This document shows, in pieces, positions 18,276-27,183 of a stretch of DNA of 64,000 bases (the stretch's first letter is position 1; every line of letters starts with the position of its first letter). Location of the stretch: positions 1-64,000 of the forward strand of contig JBMTQX010000010.1 of NCBI GenBank assembly GCA_049446715.1. Reading direction: 5' to 3'. The translations under genes and the position numbers were made by a program. The notes below the pieces were generated by a model that was not told the origin of the DNA, ran no database searches, and worked only from the letters and a program-made list of their open reading frames with translations. The DNA is from Eutrophocola sp049446715. Its GTDB lineage: Bacteria; Pseudomonadota; Gammaproteobacteria; Pseudomonadales; Pseudohongiellaceae.

Positions 18276-19175
18276 ATGAATAAAAAATTCACACCACTGG
18301 TAATCATCCTGGTGATTGTCCTTGGCGGCCTGTACTGGGTGTTCGGCCTGCCGATGGTCGGCAATCCCGACATTCCGACCTCGCCGGAAGCCATCGCCCG
18401 TGGCGCCTATCTCTGGGAAGCCGGTGGTTGCGGCGCCTGTCACCAGCATGACGGTGCCCAAGCCCCTATCGGTGGCTATGTCATCGAAGTGGAAGAGCCT
18501 TTTCCGAATGTTTTCCATACGCCCAACATCACCCCGGATGAAGAAACCGGTATCGGCGGCTGGACTGGCCGGGATTTCATTCTTGCCCTCAAACATGGTC
18601 GCAGCCCGTCAGGCGGTTTTTACTGGCCATCCTTTCCGTACCGTACCTACAAGAACATGACGGATGAAGATGTGCTGGATCTGGCGGCGTTTGTCATGTC
18701 CCTGGATCCGGTCCGCAATGAAGTGCCTGACCATGAGCTGCCCTGGTGGCAGTTCGATTTCCTCATGGCAGGCTGGAACATCATGGCCGACATGATGGAA
18801 GGTGAGCCCCCGGCGTTTGATGAAAGCGATCCGCAAAAAGTCCGTGGTGCCTATCTGGCTCGTGCGCTGGGACATTGCGGTGAGTGCCACACGCCGAGAA
18901 ACGGCCTGGGCATGATGGTCATGGCCGAGGAATTCACCGGTGCCGAAGGCTTTGCACCACCGGTTGATCCGGAAGCCCTGTCCAGCTGGACCCGTTTTGA
19001 TTTCGTGGGCCTGCTGCAGCTCGGCATGACCGCCAGCTTTGACTTCGTCGGCGGTGAAATGGGTGATGTCATTGAACACACCAAGAACCTGACTGAGGAA
19101 GACCAGAATGCTTACGCGGCATTCTTCATTCCGGTAGAAGCTGAAGGCGGCGCTGACGATTTCAACTTTGACTGA
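18276..19175 (+). CDS. Membrane-anchored dihaem cytochrome c
   Basis: A 299-residue protein with an N-terminal transmembrane or uncleaved signal segment (VIILVIVLGGLYWVFGL) followed by two cytochrome c domains facing the periplasm. The haem sites are CGACH near residue 53 and CGECH near residue 204. Candidate Met or His distal ligands are in the segments after each. It resembles the cytochrome subunits that take electrons from periplasmic dehydrogenases such as alcohol or gluconate dehydrogenases, which usually carry three haems; this one has two. No dehydrogenase gene is adjacent, so the donor is unknown. An ACAAG-rich leader precedes it and it is convergent with a c'-type cytochrome. Confidence 0.82.
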   Translation: MNKKFTPLVIILVIVLGGLYWVFGLPMVGNPDIPTSPEAIARGAYLWEAGGCGACHQHDGAQAPIGGYVIEVEEPFPNVFHTPNITPDEETGIGGWTGRDFILALKHGRSPSGGFYWPSFPYRTYKNMTDEDVLDLAAFVMSLDPVRNEVPDHELPWWQFDFLMAGWNIMADMMEGEPPAFDESDPQKVRGAYLARALGHCGECHTPRNGLGMMVMAEEFTGAEGFAPPVDPEALSSWTRFDFVGLLQLGMTASFDFVGGEMGDVIEHTKNLTEEDQNAYAAFFIPVEAEGGADDFNFD

Positions 19176-19202
19176 TGGCGTCGAACAGAAAAACCGAGAC
19201 AT

Positions 19203-19235
19203 AAAAAAACGCCCCTCGAGAGGGGCGTTTTTTTT
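19203..19235. terminator. Bidirectional terminator between the two cytochrome genes
   Basis: A 7-bp GC stem (19211-19217 with 19220-19226) extended by AAAAC/GTTTT and flanked by A- and T-runs on both sides, so it can end transcripts from both convergent genes. Confidence 0.88.
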
Positions 19236-19266
19236 GCGAGCTTGTTAAGCGAATCGCGAGGTCTGC

Positions 19267-19728
19267 TTAGTCCAGACGGAAACGGTCGTGGCAAGCACCA
19301 CATTTCGGACCGATCTGGCCAACAGCCTGGCGGACCCCGCTGGCACCCTGGCTCTGCAGGATTTCCAGGGCAGCTTCAGCGCCTTCCTGAAGATCCATGG
19401 CCAGCTGGGCGAAGTCAGCCTGGCTGTCCCAGATGGTGTCGGCAGCACGACTCTCGACACCGTTGCTGCGAGTATCGGCAGCAAACAGGCCCGGGATCAT
19501 CGGTGCCAGCATGGCAACACGCTCAGCAGCCAGTGTGGCAGCTTCGGCGTCGAAGTCACCACCACGGGCCATCTGACCCAGCGGACCGTTGGCGTATGAC
19601 AGGATCTGGAAGATAGCCTGACGGCGCTTGACGGCACCTGCGGCATCTTCATCTGACATCTGGGCCATTGCCCCGGCAGAAAAAATTGAGCTGATTACGA
19701 TAGCTCCGGTTACTAAGAGTTTTTTCAT
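19267..19728 (-). CDS. Cytochrome c' (c-prime) family protein, periplasmic
   Basis: A 153-residue protein with a cleavable signal peptide ending about AGAMA-Q at residue 22. It has the arrangement of cytochrome c': a four-helix bundle with the haem site CGACHDRFR at the very C terminus. RRQAIFQILSYANGPLGQMARGG near residue 36 corresponds to the first helix, where class II cytochromes c carry a distal Met or Phe. Such proteins bind NO or CO, or act as electron carriers of uncertain role. GGGGAA is its ribosome site. It is convergent with the dihaem cytochrome, which does not by itself imply shared function. Confidence 0.88.
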   Translation of the reverse strand: MKKLLVTGAIVISSIFSAGAMAQMSDEDAAGAVKRRQAIFQILSYANGPLGQMARGGDFDAEAATLAAERVAMLAPMIPGLFAADTRSNGVESRAADTIWDSQADFAQLAMDLQEGAEAALEILQSQGASGVRQAVGQIGPKCGACHDRFRLD

Positions 19729-20300
19729 TATTGGTTCCCCACTCTTGGTTTGACGTGAATGTTAAGTACCTGGCAATAAGTGCTGTTCAGGTACTGTTCG
19801 TTTCAAAAAGACTGTATCTGGTTCAAGTGTTGTGCGGGCATTGGTTTGATAAAAGGCCTGCACGTTACTTCATTTGCCTGAGCCAAGTTCCGGCCGGACG
19901 CCAAATGTAATCTTTACTTTCGTATCCGACAAGTTGCGGTGAGGTGTTCAGCCGCGGACACCGCTGCAATGGCGTACGATGCAGTTTGTCGATCGCCGTT
20001 ATTGTGCCATGCCCAGTCACTGCTGTCTGCATATTTCACCTTTTCGGGCCTTGTTCACAGGCCATTTAAATTTGATTTTTCAAGCGTTTACAGAAACGAC
20101 GTTGTTCCTGATTCCTTGCATGACAGTATCGCGCTGTTTTTCTGAATGCCGACTGAACCCTGAAATTGGCTTCGGAAATTCCTTAATCATTGCACATTTT
20201 TTGGTGGCCCTGAGCAGGCCAGATTCCGGTCCGGTGTCACTGTATTTGACCCCCAGCCCTGTCTCCGCTAAGTTTGCGCTTCCCTGCAAGAGGAACCTCA
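19729..20300. other. 572-base gap without a recognised gene
   Basis: Lies between the divergent cytochrome c' gene and xseB and must hold both promoters. Short open frames exist on both strands, but none has a credible ribosome site or recognisable protein features. Base composition is lower in GC than the genes around it. I found no RNA gene signature. Confidence 0.6.
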
Positions 20301-20555
20301 ATGGCACGTAAATCCACACCGTTTAATTTCGAAGAAGCCATGGCAACCCTGGAAGAACTGGTTGAAGCCATGGAAGAAGGAGAGCTCAGTCTTGAGGAAT
20401 CCCTCAAGGCATTCGAACAGGGCATCAAGCTGACACGCGAATGCCAGTCCGCCCTGGAAAAAGCCGAACAGAAAGTACAGTTGCTGGTCAAAAGTGATGG
20501 TCTGCCGGAAGCCGAAGACTTCGATGATCCCGGCGACGATGAGGGCGTGGAATAA
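20301..20555 (+). CDS. xseB: Exodeoxyribonuclease VII small subunit
   Basis: Small subunit of ExoVII, a nuclease that degrades single-stranded DNA from both ends; several XseB copies bind the large subunit XseA. The 84-residue protein has the family helical hairpin: FEEAMATLEELVEAMEEGEL followed by LEESLKAFEQGIKLTREC. An acidic tail ends it. The start is ATG 20301, with GAGGAACC ahead. It opens the conserved xseB-ispA-dxs cluster, 12 bases before ispA; xseA is not nearby. Confidence 0.93.
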   Translation: MARKSTPFNFEEAMATLEELVEAMEEGELSLEESLKAFEQGIKLTRECQSALEKAEQKVQLLVKSDGLPEAEDFDDPGDDEGVE

Positions 20556-20567
20556 CGTCCGCTCCCC

Positions 20568-21440
20568 ATGGATACCCAGGCTTATATCGGCACCCTGCAG
20601 GACAGGGCATCGGCTGTGCTTCAGCAGGCCATTCCCGCGCCCGGTTTGTCACCTCGTCTTGAAGCCGCCATGCAGTATGCCGTGCATAACGGCGGTAAAC
20701 GCATTCGGCCGGTTCTGGTCTATGCCAGTGCCGAGACGCTGGGCGGCACGCTGGATGCGGCCGATCCCAGTGCCTGTGCCGTCGAACTGATTCATGCCTA
20801 TTCGCTGGTCCACGATGACCTGCCCGCCATGGATGATGATGACCTGCGCCGCGGCCAGCCCACCTGTCATATCAAGTTCGATGAAGCCACCGCTATTCTG
20901 GCTGGCGATGCCTTGCAGTCACTGGCTTTTGAAATCCTGGCCGGCACCGGTTCGCCGGATGCCGCAGTGATGGTCGCCACGCTTGCCAAAGCCGCCGGCT
21001 GGAACGGCATGGTAGCCGGACAGAGCATGGATATCGAAGGTGCCGGCACCGCCATGGATGAGGCAGCACTGGCCCGCATGCACCTGCTCAAGACCGGGGC
21101 ACTTATTCGTGCCAGTGTCCTGCTCGGTGCCATGAGTACGGGCAGAGCCGGCAGCGATCAGCTGGCCGCCCTGGATACCTTTGCCACCCGCATTGGGCTG
21201 GCCTTCCAGGTCAAGGACGATATTCTCGATGTGGAAGGGGAGACTGCCGTTCTGGGTAAAACGCAGGGCAAGGACCAGCATAGGAACAAGCCGACATATT
21301 CCTCGTTGCTGGGTGTGGACGGGGCGCGGCGCAAAATGCAGGGCCTTTTTGAGGAGGGGCTGGACGCCCTGTCCCTATTTGGCCCTGATGCCGGAAAACT
21401 GGCTGCCATCGCCACCTATATCATTGAGCGCCAGTACTAG
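20568..21440 (+). CDS. ispA: Farnesyl diphosphate synthase
   Basis: Joins IPP to DMAPP and GPP to make farnesyl diphosphate, precursor of undecaprenyl lipid, quinones and haem O. The 290-residue protein has the first Asp-rich motif DDLPAMDDDD near residue 84 and the second, DDILD, near residue 220. GGKRIRPVL near residue 43 binds the IPP diphosphate. The two small residues between the Asp pairs of the first motif are typical of bacterial (type II) FPP synthase. It is 12 bases after xseB and about 100 bases before dxs. Confidence 0.95.
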   Translation: MDTQAYIGTLQDRASAVLQQAIPAPGLSPRLEAAMQYAVHNGGKRIRPVLVYASAETLGGTLDAADPSACAVELIHAYSLVHDDLPAMDDDDLRRGQPTCHIKFDEATAILAGDALQSLAFEILAGTGSPDAAVMVATLAKAAGWNGMVAGQSMDIEGAGTAMDEAALARMHLLKTGALIRASVLLGAMSTGRAGSDQLAALDTFATRIGLAFQVKDDILDVEGETAVLGKTQGKDQHRNKPTYSSLLGVDGARRKMQGLFEEGLDALSLFGPDAGKLAAIATYIIERQY

Positions 21441-21537
21441 GCTCGGCGGGGTGCCGCTAAACAGACTGTAATCCACGCATACAAGCCACCTTTGCGGTAG
21501 AATATGCCGGTTTTTTTCGCTATTACGTTTCCTTTGC

Positions 21538-23415
21538 ATGTTTGAAGAAATTCCATTCGAGCGGCCTAACACGCCGTTGCTCGACAGCATCGATTCCCCC
21601 GCTGATTTACGCGAGCTGGATCCCGAGCAGCTGGAACAGGTAGCCCATGAGTTACGGCATTACCTGCTGTATACCGTGGGCAAGACCGGCGGGCACTTCG
21701 GCGCCGGGCTGGGTGTGGTGGAACTCACCATCGCACTCCACTACGTCTTCAATACGCCGGAAGACAAGCTGGTATGGGATGTCGGCCACCAGACCTATCC
21801 GCACAAGATTCTCACCGGCCGCCGCGAACAGATGCTGACGATGCGCCAGTCCGGTGGCCTGGCCGCCTTCACCAATCGCAGTGAAAGTGAATACGATACC
21901 TTTGGTGCCGGCCATTCCAGCACCTCGATCTCCGCCGCCTTGGGCATGATGGTCGCCGCCCAGAAACAGGAATCGGACCGCAAGACTGTTGCCGTCATCG
22001 GCGACGGCGCCATGACCGCTGGCCTGGCCTTTGAGGCCCTCAATCATGCCGGTGATCTGGAAGGCGACATCCTCATCATTCTCAATGACAACAACATGTC
22101 CATCTCCCGCAATGTGGGTGGACTGTCCAGTTACTTTGCCCGCATGTGGGCGAGCAAGCCCTACAACGTGCTGCGATCCGGCAGCAAGAAAGTGCTTTCG
22201 GCACTGCCACCGGCCTGGAAGGCGGCCCATCGCGCCGAGGAATACATGAAGGGTATGGTGTCACCGGCCACTATTTTCGAGGAACTGGGTTTTACCTATT
22301 TCGGGCTTATCGATGGCCACGATGTGGAAGGCCTGGTGCAGATCCTCAACAACATCAAGCACATCAAGGGGCCGCGCCTGCTCCACGTGGTGACCCAGAA
22401 AGGCAAGGGTTACCTGCCGGCGGAGAAAGATCCGTTCGGCATGCACGCCCTCAGCAAGATGGTGCCCGAGTCGGAAAAAACCACGCCCCCCAACGGACAT
22501 GTACCCACGTACTCGAAGGTGTTCGGCAAGTGGCTCTGCGATATGGCAGCCGAAAATACCGACCTGTTGGGCATCACGCCGGCCATGAGTGAAGGCTCAG
22601 GCATGCGTGAGTTTGAGGAACAATACCCGGACCGTTTCTATGACGTGGCCATTGCCGAGCAACATGCGGTGACGTTTGCCGGAGGCATGGCCTGTGATGG
22701 CCTCAAGCCGGTGGTCGCCATTTACTCCACGTTCCTGCAACGCGGCTATGACCAGCTCATTCACGATATCTGCCTGCAGAACCTGGATGTCCTGTTTGCA
22801 ATCGATCGTGCAGGCCTGGTGGGCGAAGACGGTCCCACCCATGCCGGCAGCTTTGATCTGAGCTACATGCGCTGCATTCCCAACCTGGTCATCATGACAC
22901 CGAGCGATGAGCAGGAAGCCCGCTGTCTGCTCACCACCGGCTTTCACCACCCGGGGCCTGCGGCTGTGCGCTATCCTCGCGGCAAAGCCACCGGCTGTGA
23001 AACCACTGCCGAACTGACGGCCGTAGAGATAGGTAAAGCCCGGGTTTGCCGCGAGGGCGGCAACGGCATCGCCATCCTGGTTTTCGGTACCTTGCTGCAA
23101 AAGACCCGGTCTGTCGCAGAAGCGCTGGATGCCACCCTGGTCGACATGCGGTTTGTGAAACCGCTGGACGAAACCCTGCTCATCACACTGGCGCAGCAGT
23201 GCAAGCTGCTGGTGACGGTCGAGGAGAATGCGGTTAAAGGCGGAGCCGGTTCCGGCGTCAATGAATTTCTGGAAGCACAGGGTTTTGACACCCCGGTGTT
23301 GAACCTGGGATTGCCGGATAGCTTTCTGGAGCATGGCAAGGCCGAGGACATGCTTGCCGACTGCGGACTCGATGCCGCCGGCATACTCCGCGCCATCGAA
23401 CACCGACTCGGGTAA
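21538..23415 (+). CDS. dxs: 1-deoxy-D-xylulose-5-phosphate synthase
   Basis: TPP enzyme that condenses pyruvate and glyceraldehyde 3-phosphate, the first step of the MEP isoprenoid pathway. The 625-residue length is normal. The GHSSTS segment, the TPP motif GDGAMTAGLAFEALNHAG and the NDNNMSIS segment lie in the first domain. The pyrimidine-domain glutamate is in DVAIAEQHAVTFAGG, and DRAGLVGEDGPTHAG follows. The start ATG is the first Met in frame. A TAGAAT at 21499-21504 may be a -10 box, but I see no good -35. An ABC transporter gene follows after 11 bases. Confidence 0.97.
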   Translation: MFEEIPFERPNTPLLDSIDSPADLRELDPEQLEQVAHELRHYLLYTVGKTGGHFGAGLGVVELTIALHYVFNTPEDKLVWDVGHQTYPHKILTGRREQMLTMRQSGGLAAFTNRSESEYDTFGAGHSSTSISAALGMMVAAQKQESDRKTVAVIGDGAMTAGLAFEALNHAGDLEGDILIILNDNNMSISRNVGGLSSYFARMWASKPYNVLRSGSKKVLSALPPAWKAAHRAEEYMKGMVSPATIFEELGFTYFGLIDGHDVEGLVQILNNIKHIKGPRLLHVVTQKGKGYLPAEKDPFGMHALSKMVPESEKTTPPNGHVPTYSKVFGKWLCDMAAENTDLLGITPAMSEGSGMREFEEQYPDRFYDVAIAEQHAVTFAGGMACDGLKPVVAIYSTFLQRGYDQLIHDICLQNLDVLFAIDRAGLVGEDGPTHAGSFDLSYMRCIPNLVIMTPSDEQEARCLLTTGFHHPGPAAVRYPRGKATGCETTAELTAVEIGKARVCREGGNGIAILVFGTLLQKTRSVAEALDATLVDMRFVKPLDETLLITLAQQCKLLVTVEENAVKGGAGSGVNEFLEAQGFDTPVLNLGLPDSFLEHGKAEDMLADCGLDAAGILRAIEHRLG

Positions 23416-23426
23416 GGCGCTTAACC

Positions 23427-25262
23427 ATGGCCCGCCGCACGCCGACGGACATAGAAAACCTGGATATGAAGTGGCATGTCATCCGGTTGCTGATTCCCTA
23501 CCTGCTTGAATTCAGGGCGCGCACGCTGCTGGCCTTCTTCTGCCTAGCGCTGGCGAAACTGTCCAGTATCAGCCTGCCGTTTTTCATGAAGTACATCGTC
23601 GATAACCTCGACATGCAGCTGGGCAATGACAGCACCAGTGCGCCCCAGGTGCTCGTGGCAATACCGATACTGCTCATCATAGCCTATGGCGTGTTCCGTT
23701 TCTTCAATGTCATGTTCAATGAAATCCGAGACACCCTGTTCGGCCGGGTCACCGAGCGCACCATCCGCCGGGTCAGCCTCAAGACGTTCCGCCACCTGCA
23801 CAGCCTGGACCTGGACTTTCACTTGAACCGCCAGACCGGTGGTCTGGCCCGGGATATCGAGCGTGGTACTTCGGGGATCAATTTCCTGATGCGCTTCATG
23901 ATTTTCAACATCATCCCCACGCTGCTGGAGCTGGTCATCGTGATCGGGATTTTCCTGGGCAACTACGGCGCGTCATTTGCCCTGGTCATCCTGGCGGCCA
24001 TTGCCGCCTACGTGGCCTGGTCGGTGGTCGCAACAGAAAAACGCACGCGTTTTGTTCGTGAAATGAACCAGGCGGATTCGGCCACCAATACCCGTGCCAT
24101 CGACAGCCTGCTCAATTACGAGACCGTGAAATACTTTACCAACGAGGAATACGAGGCTCGCCATCTGGATGAAGGGCTGGCCAACCTGGAAACCGCCAAG
24201 CGCAATAACCGTCTCAGCCTCTTTGCCCTCAATGGCGGACAGGCCCTGATCGTAGCTACTGCTATGACCATCATGCTGCTGCTGGCGGCCAGGGGAGTGG
24301 CCAACGGCCGTATGACCCTGGGCGACTTCACCCTGGTCAACATGTTCATGATGCAACTGTTCATTCCACTGAACTTCCTGGGCTTCGTCTACCGTGAAAT
24401 CAAGGGTGCGCTGGCCAATATCGAACGCCTGTTTGACCTGCTCGGGGAAAAGGCGACGGTGCTGGAAAAGACCGATGCGGTTGAAGTGCACCCGGGCAAG
24501 CCCGAGATTGCCTTTGAGGCCGTGAGTTTCCATTACCGCACGGATCGACAGATACTCGACAACATCTCGTTCACAATCCGGCCGGGTGAAAAGGTGGCGG
24601 TTGTCGGGGGCAGCGGGTCGGGCAAGTCTACCCTCGTGAAACTGCTGTTCCGCTTCTATGATTGCCAGTCTGGCAGTATCCGCATTGAGGGCTGTGACAT
24701 TCGTGACCTGACGCTGCATTCCCTGCGTTCGGCCATCGGCATCGTGCCCCAGGACACGGTGCTGTTCAATGACACCATCATGGAGAATATCCGCTATGGT
24801 CGCCCGGACGCCTCCGAGGCAGACATCCAGGAAGCCATTCGCCTGGCCCATCTCGACAATTTCATCGCGCAATTACCGGATGGCATGAACACCATGGTTG
24901 GGGAGCGCGGGTTGAAACTCAGCGGTGGTGAGAAACAGCGCGTGGCCATCGCCCGCACCATGCTCAAGCGTCCGGCTATCCTGGTGTTTGACGAAGCGAC
25001 CTCATCGCTGGACAGCAAAACCGAACGCGCGATCCTGCAGGCCATGCGGGAAGTCTCGAAAGGTCATACCAGCCTGGTCATTGCCCACCGACTTTCCACC
25101 GTCGTCGATGCCGACCGTATCCTGGTCCTGGAGCATGGTCGGATTGTGGAGTCAGGCACACATACCGAATTGCTGTCCCAGGCAGGCCAGTACCACCACA
25201 TGTGGAACCTGCAGCAGCAACAGAAAGACCAGGAGCCTGCACCACAGCTGGCAGCCCCGTAG
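23427..25262 (+). CDS. Atm1-type ABC transporter, fused permease and ATPase
   Basis: A 611-residue half-transporter with an N-terminal six-helix membrane domain (about residues 20-320) and a C-terminal ATPase. The ATPase shows Walker A VGGSGSGKSTLVKLL, signature LSGGEKQRVAIARTM, Walker B AILVFDEATSSLDS and the switch His in VIAHRLSTV. Overall pattern (SLDLDFHLNRQTGGLARDIERG, LNYETVKYFTNEEYE) is that of Atm1/HMT1 exporters of glutathione-linked metals or sulfur compounds. It is 11 bases after dxs and probably co-transcribed, although the functions are not obviously linked. Its TAG stop lies inside a REP-like repeat. Confidence 0.92.
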   Translation: MARRTPTDIENLDMKWHVIRLLIPYLLEFRARTLLAFFCLALAKLSSISLPFFMKYIVDNLDMQLGNDSTSAPQVLVAIPILLIIAYGVFRFFNVMFNEIRDTLFGRVTERTIRRVSLKTFRHLHSLDLDFHLNRQTGGLARDIERGTSGINFLMRFMIFNIIPTLLELVIVIGIFLGNYGASFALVILAAIAAYVAWSVVATEKRTRFVREMNQADSATNTRAIDSLLNYETVKYFTNEEYEARHLDEGLANLETAKRNNRLSLFALNGGQALIVATAMTIMLLLAARGVANGRMTLGDFTLVNMFMMQLFIPLNFLGFVYREIKGALANIERLFDLLGEKATVLEKTDAVEVHPGKPEIAFEAVSFHYRTDRQILDNISFTIRPGEKVAVVGGSGSGKSTLVKLLFRFYDCQSGSIRIEGCDIRDLTLHSLRSAIGIVPQDTVLFNDTIMENIRYGRPDASEADIQEAIRLAHLDNFIAQLPDGMNTMVGERGLKLSGGEKQRVAIARTMLKRPAILVFDEATSSLDSKTERAILQAMREVSKGHTSLVIAHRLSTVVDADRILVLEHGRIVESGTHTELLSQAGQYHHMWNLQQQQKDQEPAPQLAAP

Positions 25263-25302
25263 GTCGGGATAAGCCGGAAGGGCCGTTTGCCGACATCCTG
25301 TC
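25259..25302. repeat. REP-like palindrome, family A, copy 2
   Basis: Begins GTAGGTCGGGATAAG and contains CGTTTGCCGACA, the same plan as the other family A copies. Its second to fourth bases supply the TAG stop codon of the ABC transporter gene. Confidence 0.75.
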
Positions 25303-25342
25303 GGGCGCGTCAGCTACTGCGAAAGTGCTGTATTCGAGATAT

Positions 25343-25375
25343 AAAAAAAGGGCGCTGGTGTAGCGCCCTTTTTTC
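25343..25375. terminator. Bidirectional terminator, ABC transporter / DUF cluster
   Basis: AGGGCGCT pairs with AGCGCCCT around a short loop, flanked by A7 on the left and T6 on the right. It lies between two convergent transcription units. Confidence 0.85.
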
Positions 25376-25389
25376 ATTACAGAAGACTT

Positions 25390-26196
25390 TTACAAGCCGG
25401 CAGTCTTGTCGAAAAACGGCTGGCCGAAGTCGTCGGTCATGTCCAAGAGGAACTTGTTGTTTTCCTGGCAAATGTAATCGGCCAGTTCCTGGCCTTCAGA
25501 CCAGCGGATGTTCCAGCTGACCGTCCAGGGCTCCGAGTAGGCACCCGGATCATCAATGACGGCTTCGTAATGCAGGGTTTCCTTGTCAGGGCGTGAGAAA
25601 CGTTCAACGGTATGCAACTGATCGGTATGCATGTAGCCGCCGAAGTCGATCCAGGTCTTTTCGTTGAAGCCAACGGTATCAACGACCAGGGTGTCGCCTT
25701 CCCAGTAACCGGTGGAGTGGCCAAAGTATGTTGGATTCGGGTCTTCCGGATGCGGGCGCCCGTCCATGTGGATTTCACGCCACACATGTCCGCCACCCTC
25801 AAAGATGATCACGATACGGTCGCCATCCTGGATGATTTCGGCCGGGTAGGGTGTGCCCATGGAGCGCGGGCCACCAGGCGGCAGGCAGAAGCCTTCCGGA
25901 TCGTATTTCACGTTGTTGTTCTTGTTGTATTCCCACATGGCCTGGGTCCAGGGCAGCATCGGCGGCAGATCGCCTTCCTGGTAACCATCCATGCGCACCG
26001 CAAAGTCGGTAATCCAGGGCAGTGACCAGACGCCATCGCCACCGAGATCCACGGTGCCGTCAGCCAGTCGTGGTGTTGGCGTGGACGGGCGGTCTTCGCT
26101 GGCGCCACGCTGGGCCTGGGCAGCAGAATGCATAAAAACAGCAGAAGCAACTGCTGAGGCCATGACGGCCATTTTGAATAATGGGTTAAGTTTCAT
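25390..26196 (-). CDS. Secreted protein of unknown function (found with DUF6152 proteins)
   Basis: A 268-residue protein with a signal peptide (hydrophobic stretch and AAQAQ cleavage region near residue 29). The mature part has CLPPGGPRSMGTPYP, an EGGGHVWREIHMDGRPHP segment, then GHSTGYWEGDTLVVDTVGFNEKTW, HTEQLHT-like HTDQLHTVER and YICQEN near the end. I recognise this pattern from proteins of unknown role that are abundant in Acidobacteria and marine Proteobacteria and often sit beside DUF6152 genes, as here. The conserved Trp/Asp/Gly-rich strands suggest a beta-rich periplasmic or surface protein. It is the last gene of a minus-strand group, but a terminator-like hairpin separates it from the DUF6152 gene. 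Confidence 0.8.
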   Translation of the reverse strand: MKLNPLFKMAVMASAVASAVFMHSAAQAQRGASEDRPSTPTPRLADGTVDLGGDGVWSLPWITDFAVRMDGYQEGDLPPMLPWTQAMWEYNKNNNVKYDPEGFCLPPGGPRSMGTPYPAEIIQDGDRIVIIFEGGGHVWREIHMDGRPHPEDPNPTYFGHSTGYWEGDTLVVDTVGFNEKTWIDFGGYMHTDQLHTVERFSRPDKETLHYEAVIDDPGAYSEPWTVSWNIRWSEGQELADYICQENNKFLLDMTDDFGQPFFDKTAGL

Positions 26197-26223
26197 GGGT
26201 TACCTGTGTAATCGGGTGGCAAT

Positions 26224-26252
26224 AAAAAGCGCGCATGTCAGCGCGCTTTTTA
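26224..26252. terminator. Hairpin with A/T flanks inside the secreted-protein cluster
   Basis: AGCGCGC (26228-26234) pairs with GCGCGCT (26241-26247), with an A5 run to the left and T4 to the right. It lies between the DUF6152 gene and its downstream neighbour, where it could terminate or attenuate. Confidence 0.7.
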
Positions 26253-26294
26253 CTGCTTTTGTTACTGTTTTTGGTGACTGCAGAAAATGCAGTA

Positions 26295-26729
26295 TCAGAG
26301 TTCGCAGTCTTCCTTGGCAGCGGAGCCTTCGTCAAAGTCGCGCTGGCTGGTGCCGGCAAAAAGGCGCTGGCAGGTGTCAGCAATAACAACTGTCTGGACG
26401 TTGCCCTTGAAGCTGCCGTCACGGGCACGGGTGCCGGTAACGATTACTTCAGTACCGATTTCCAGCGTGTTACGGGTCCAGCCACGACGCATCAGGCCGT
26501 TGGGGCTGCCCATTTCAAAAGCCCATTCTTCGTAATCGCCTTCGTCGTTTTCAACTTCGACGAAGATATAGGTATGCGGGTTGGTCCAGTCGACCTTGAT
26601 GACGGTACCGGTAACGTGAACAGATACATTGCCATCAAACTCGGCAGCAAAGGAGTGGTGAGCTGCAGACTGGAGAGAGACAATAGCACCAAGGATGCCG
26701 GCTGCCAGTGCAATAAGTTTGGTTTTCAT
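26295..26729 (-). CDS. DUF6152 family secreted protein
   Basis: A 144-residue protein with a signal peptide that ends near AAHHSFAAEFD; this AHHSF start of the mature chain is the hallmark of DUF6152. Then come VTGTVIKVDWTNPHTYIFVEV, EEWAFEMGSPNGLMRRGW and GTEVIVTGTRARDGS, the standard strands of the family. It looks like a small OB-like beta barrel. No function is established to my knowledge. A C-terminal tail with two cysteines (ADTCQRL and EDCEL) could form a disulfide. GGAGA precedes the start. It lies between two other secreted-protein genes on the same strand. Confidence 0.88.
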   Translation of the reverse strand: MKTKLIALAAGILGAIVSLQSAAHHSFAAEFDGNVSVHVTGTVIKVDWTNPHTYIFVEVENDEGDYEEWAFEMGSPNGLMRRGWTRNTLEIGTEVIVTGTRARDGSFKGNVQTVVIADTCQRLFAGTSQRDFDEGSAAKEDCEL

Positions 26730-26799
26730 AGGTAGTCTCCGTAAGAGATATTCTGGTCTTAAAAAAGCCTGAAATTTTCAGGGCAAGTGTGTTTCCTGA

Positions 26800-27183
26800 T
26801 CAGTTCAGGGTGATGTCAAAAGTGCCTTTTTCATTTCCGAGTGTGTAGGCACCGCGGAATTTACGATTGGTCCATGAACCCAGGTTGCTGAGCTTGCCTT
26901 CCATCACCAGCAGGCCATCAGGCATGTTGGCACGGATGGTCAGCGTCCAGGATTCGGCGTCCAGTTCGACACGGCTCATTTCGACACCACGGCGACCCGG
27001 ATTGATGGAGCCGGAAAGCTCACCGTTCCTGGCATCAATCAGCAGGCGAATGCGCTCCGATTCTTCTGCCGTAAACGGCGTCAGTTCACCAGACCAGGAA
27101 CCCTTGGCAGGGTGTCCGGTTTGTGATGAGGCCGGCAATGATAGGCTGATGAAGGCAGCAAGGACAAAAATTCGGGTAAGCAT
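26800..27183 (-). CDS. Small secreted protein of unknown function
   Basis: A 127-residue protein with a signal peptide (LTRIFVLAAFISLSLPASSQ). The mature part contains KGSWSGELTP, a GELSGSINPGRRGVEM segment and closing strands GAYTLGNEKGTFDITLN, which suggest a small beta-sandwich or lipocalin-like fold. I do not recognise a named family. A good AGGAG ribosome site precedes ATG. It is the first gene of the minus-strand group that continues with the DUF6152 gene after 70 bases, so joint expression is likely. Confidence 0.75.
   Translation of the reverse strand: MLTRIFVLAAFISLSLPASSQTGHPAKGSWSGELTPFTAEESERIRLLIDARNGELSGSINPGRRGVEMSRVELDAESWTLTIRANMPDGLLVMEGKLSNLGSWTNRKFRGAYTLGNEKGTFDITLN

Noticed and set aside
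19979..20311. 110-residue open frame in the gap before xseB
   Set aside because: No ribosome site, overlaps the xseB start, and residue pattern is unlike known families.
20301..25262. A functional link between dxs and the Atm1-type exporter
   Set aside because: The 11-base gap suggests shared transcription, but nothing in the sequence ties metal or glutathione export to isoprenoid synthesis.
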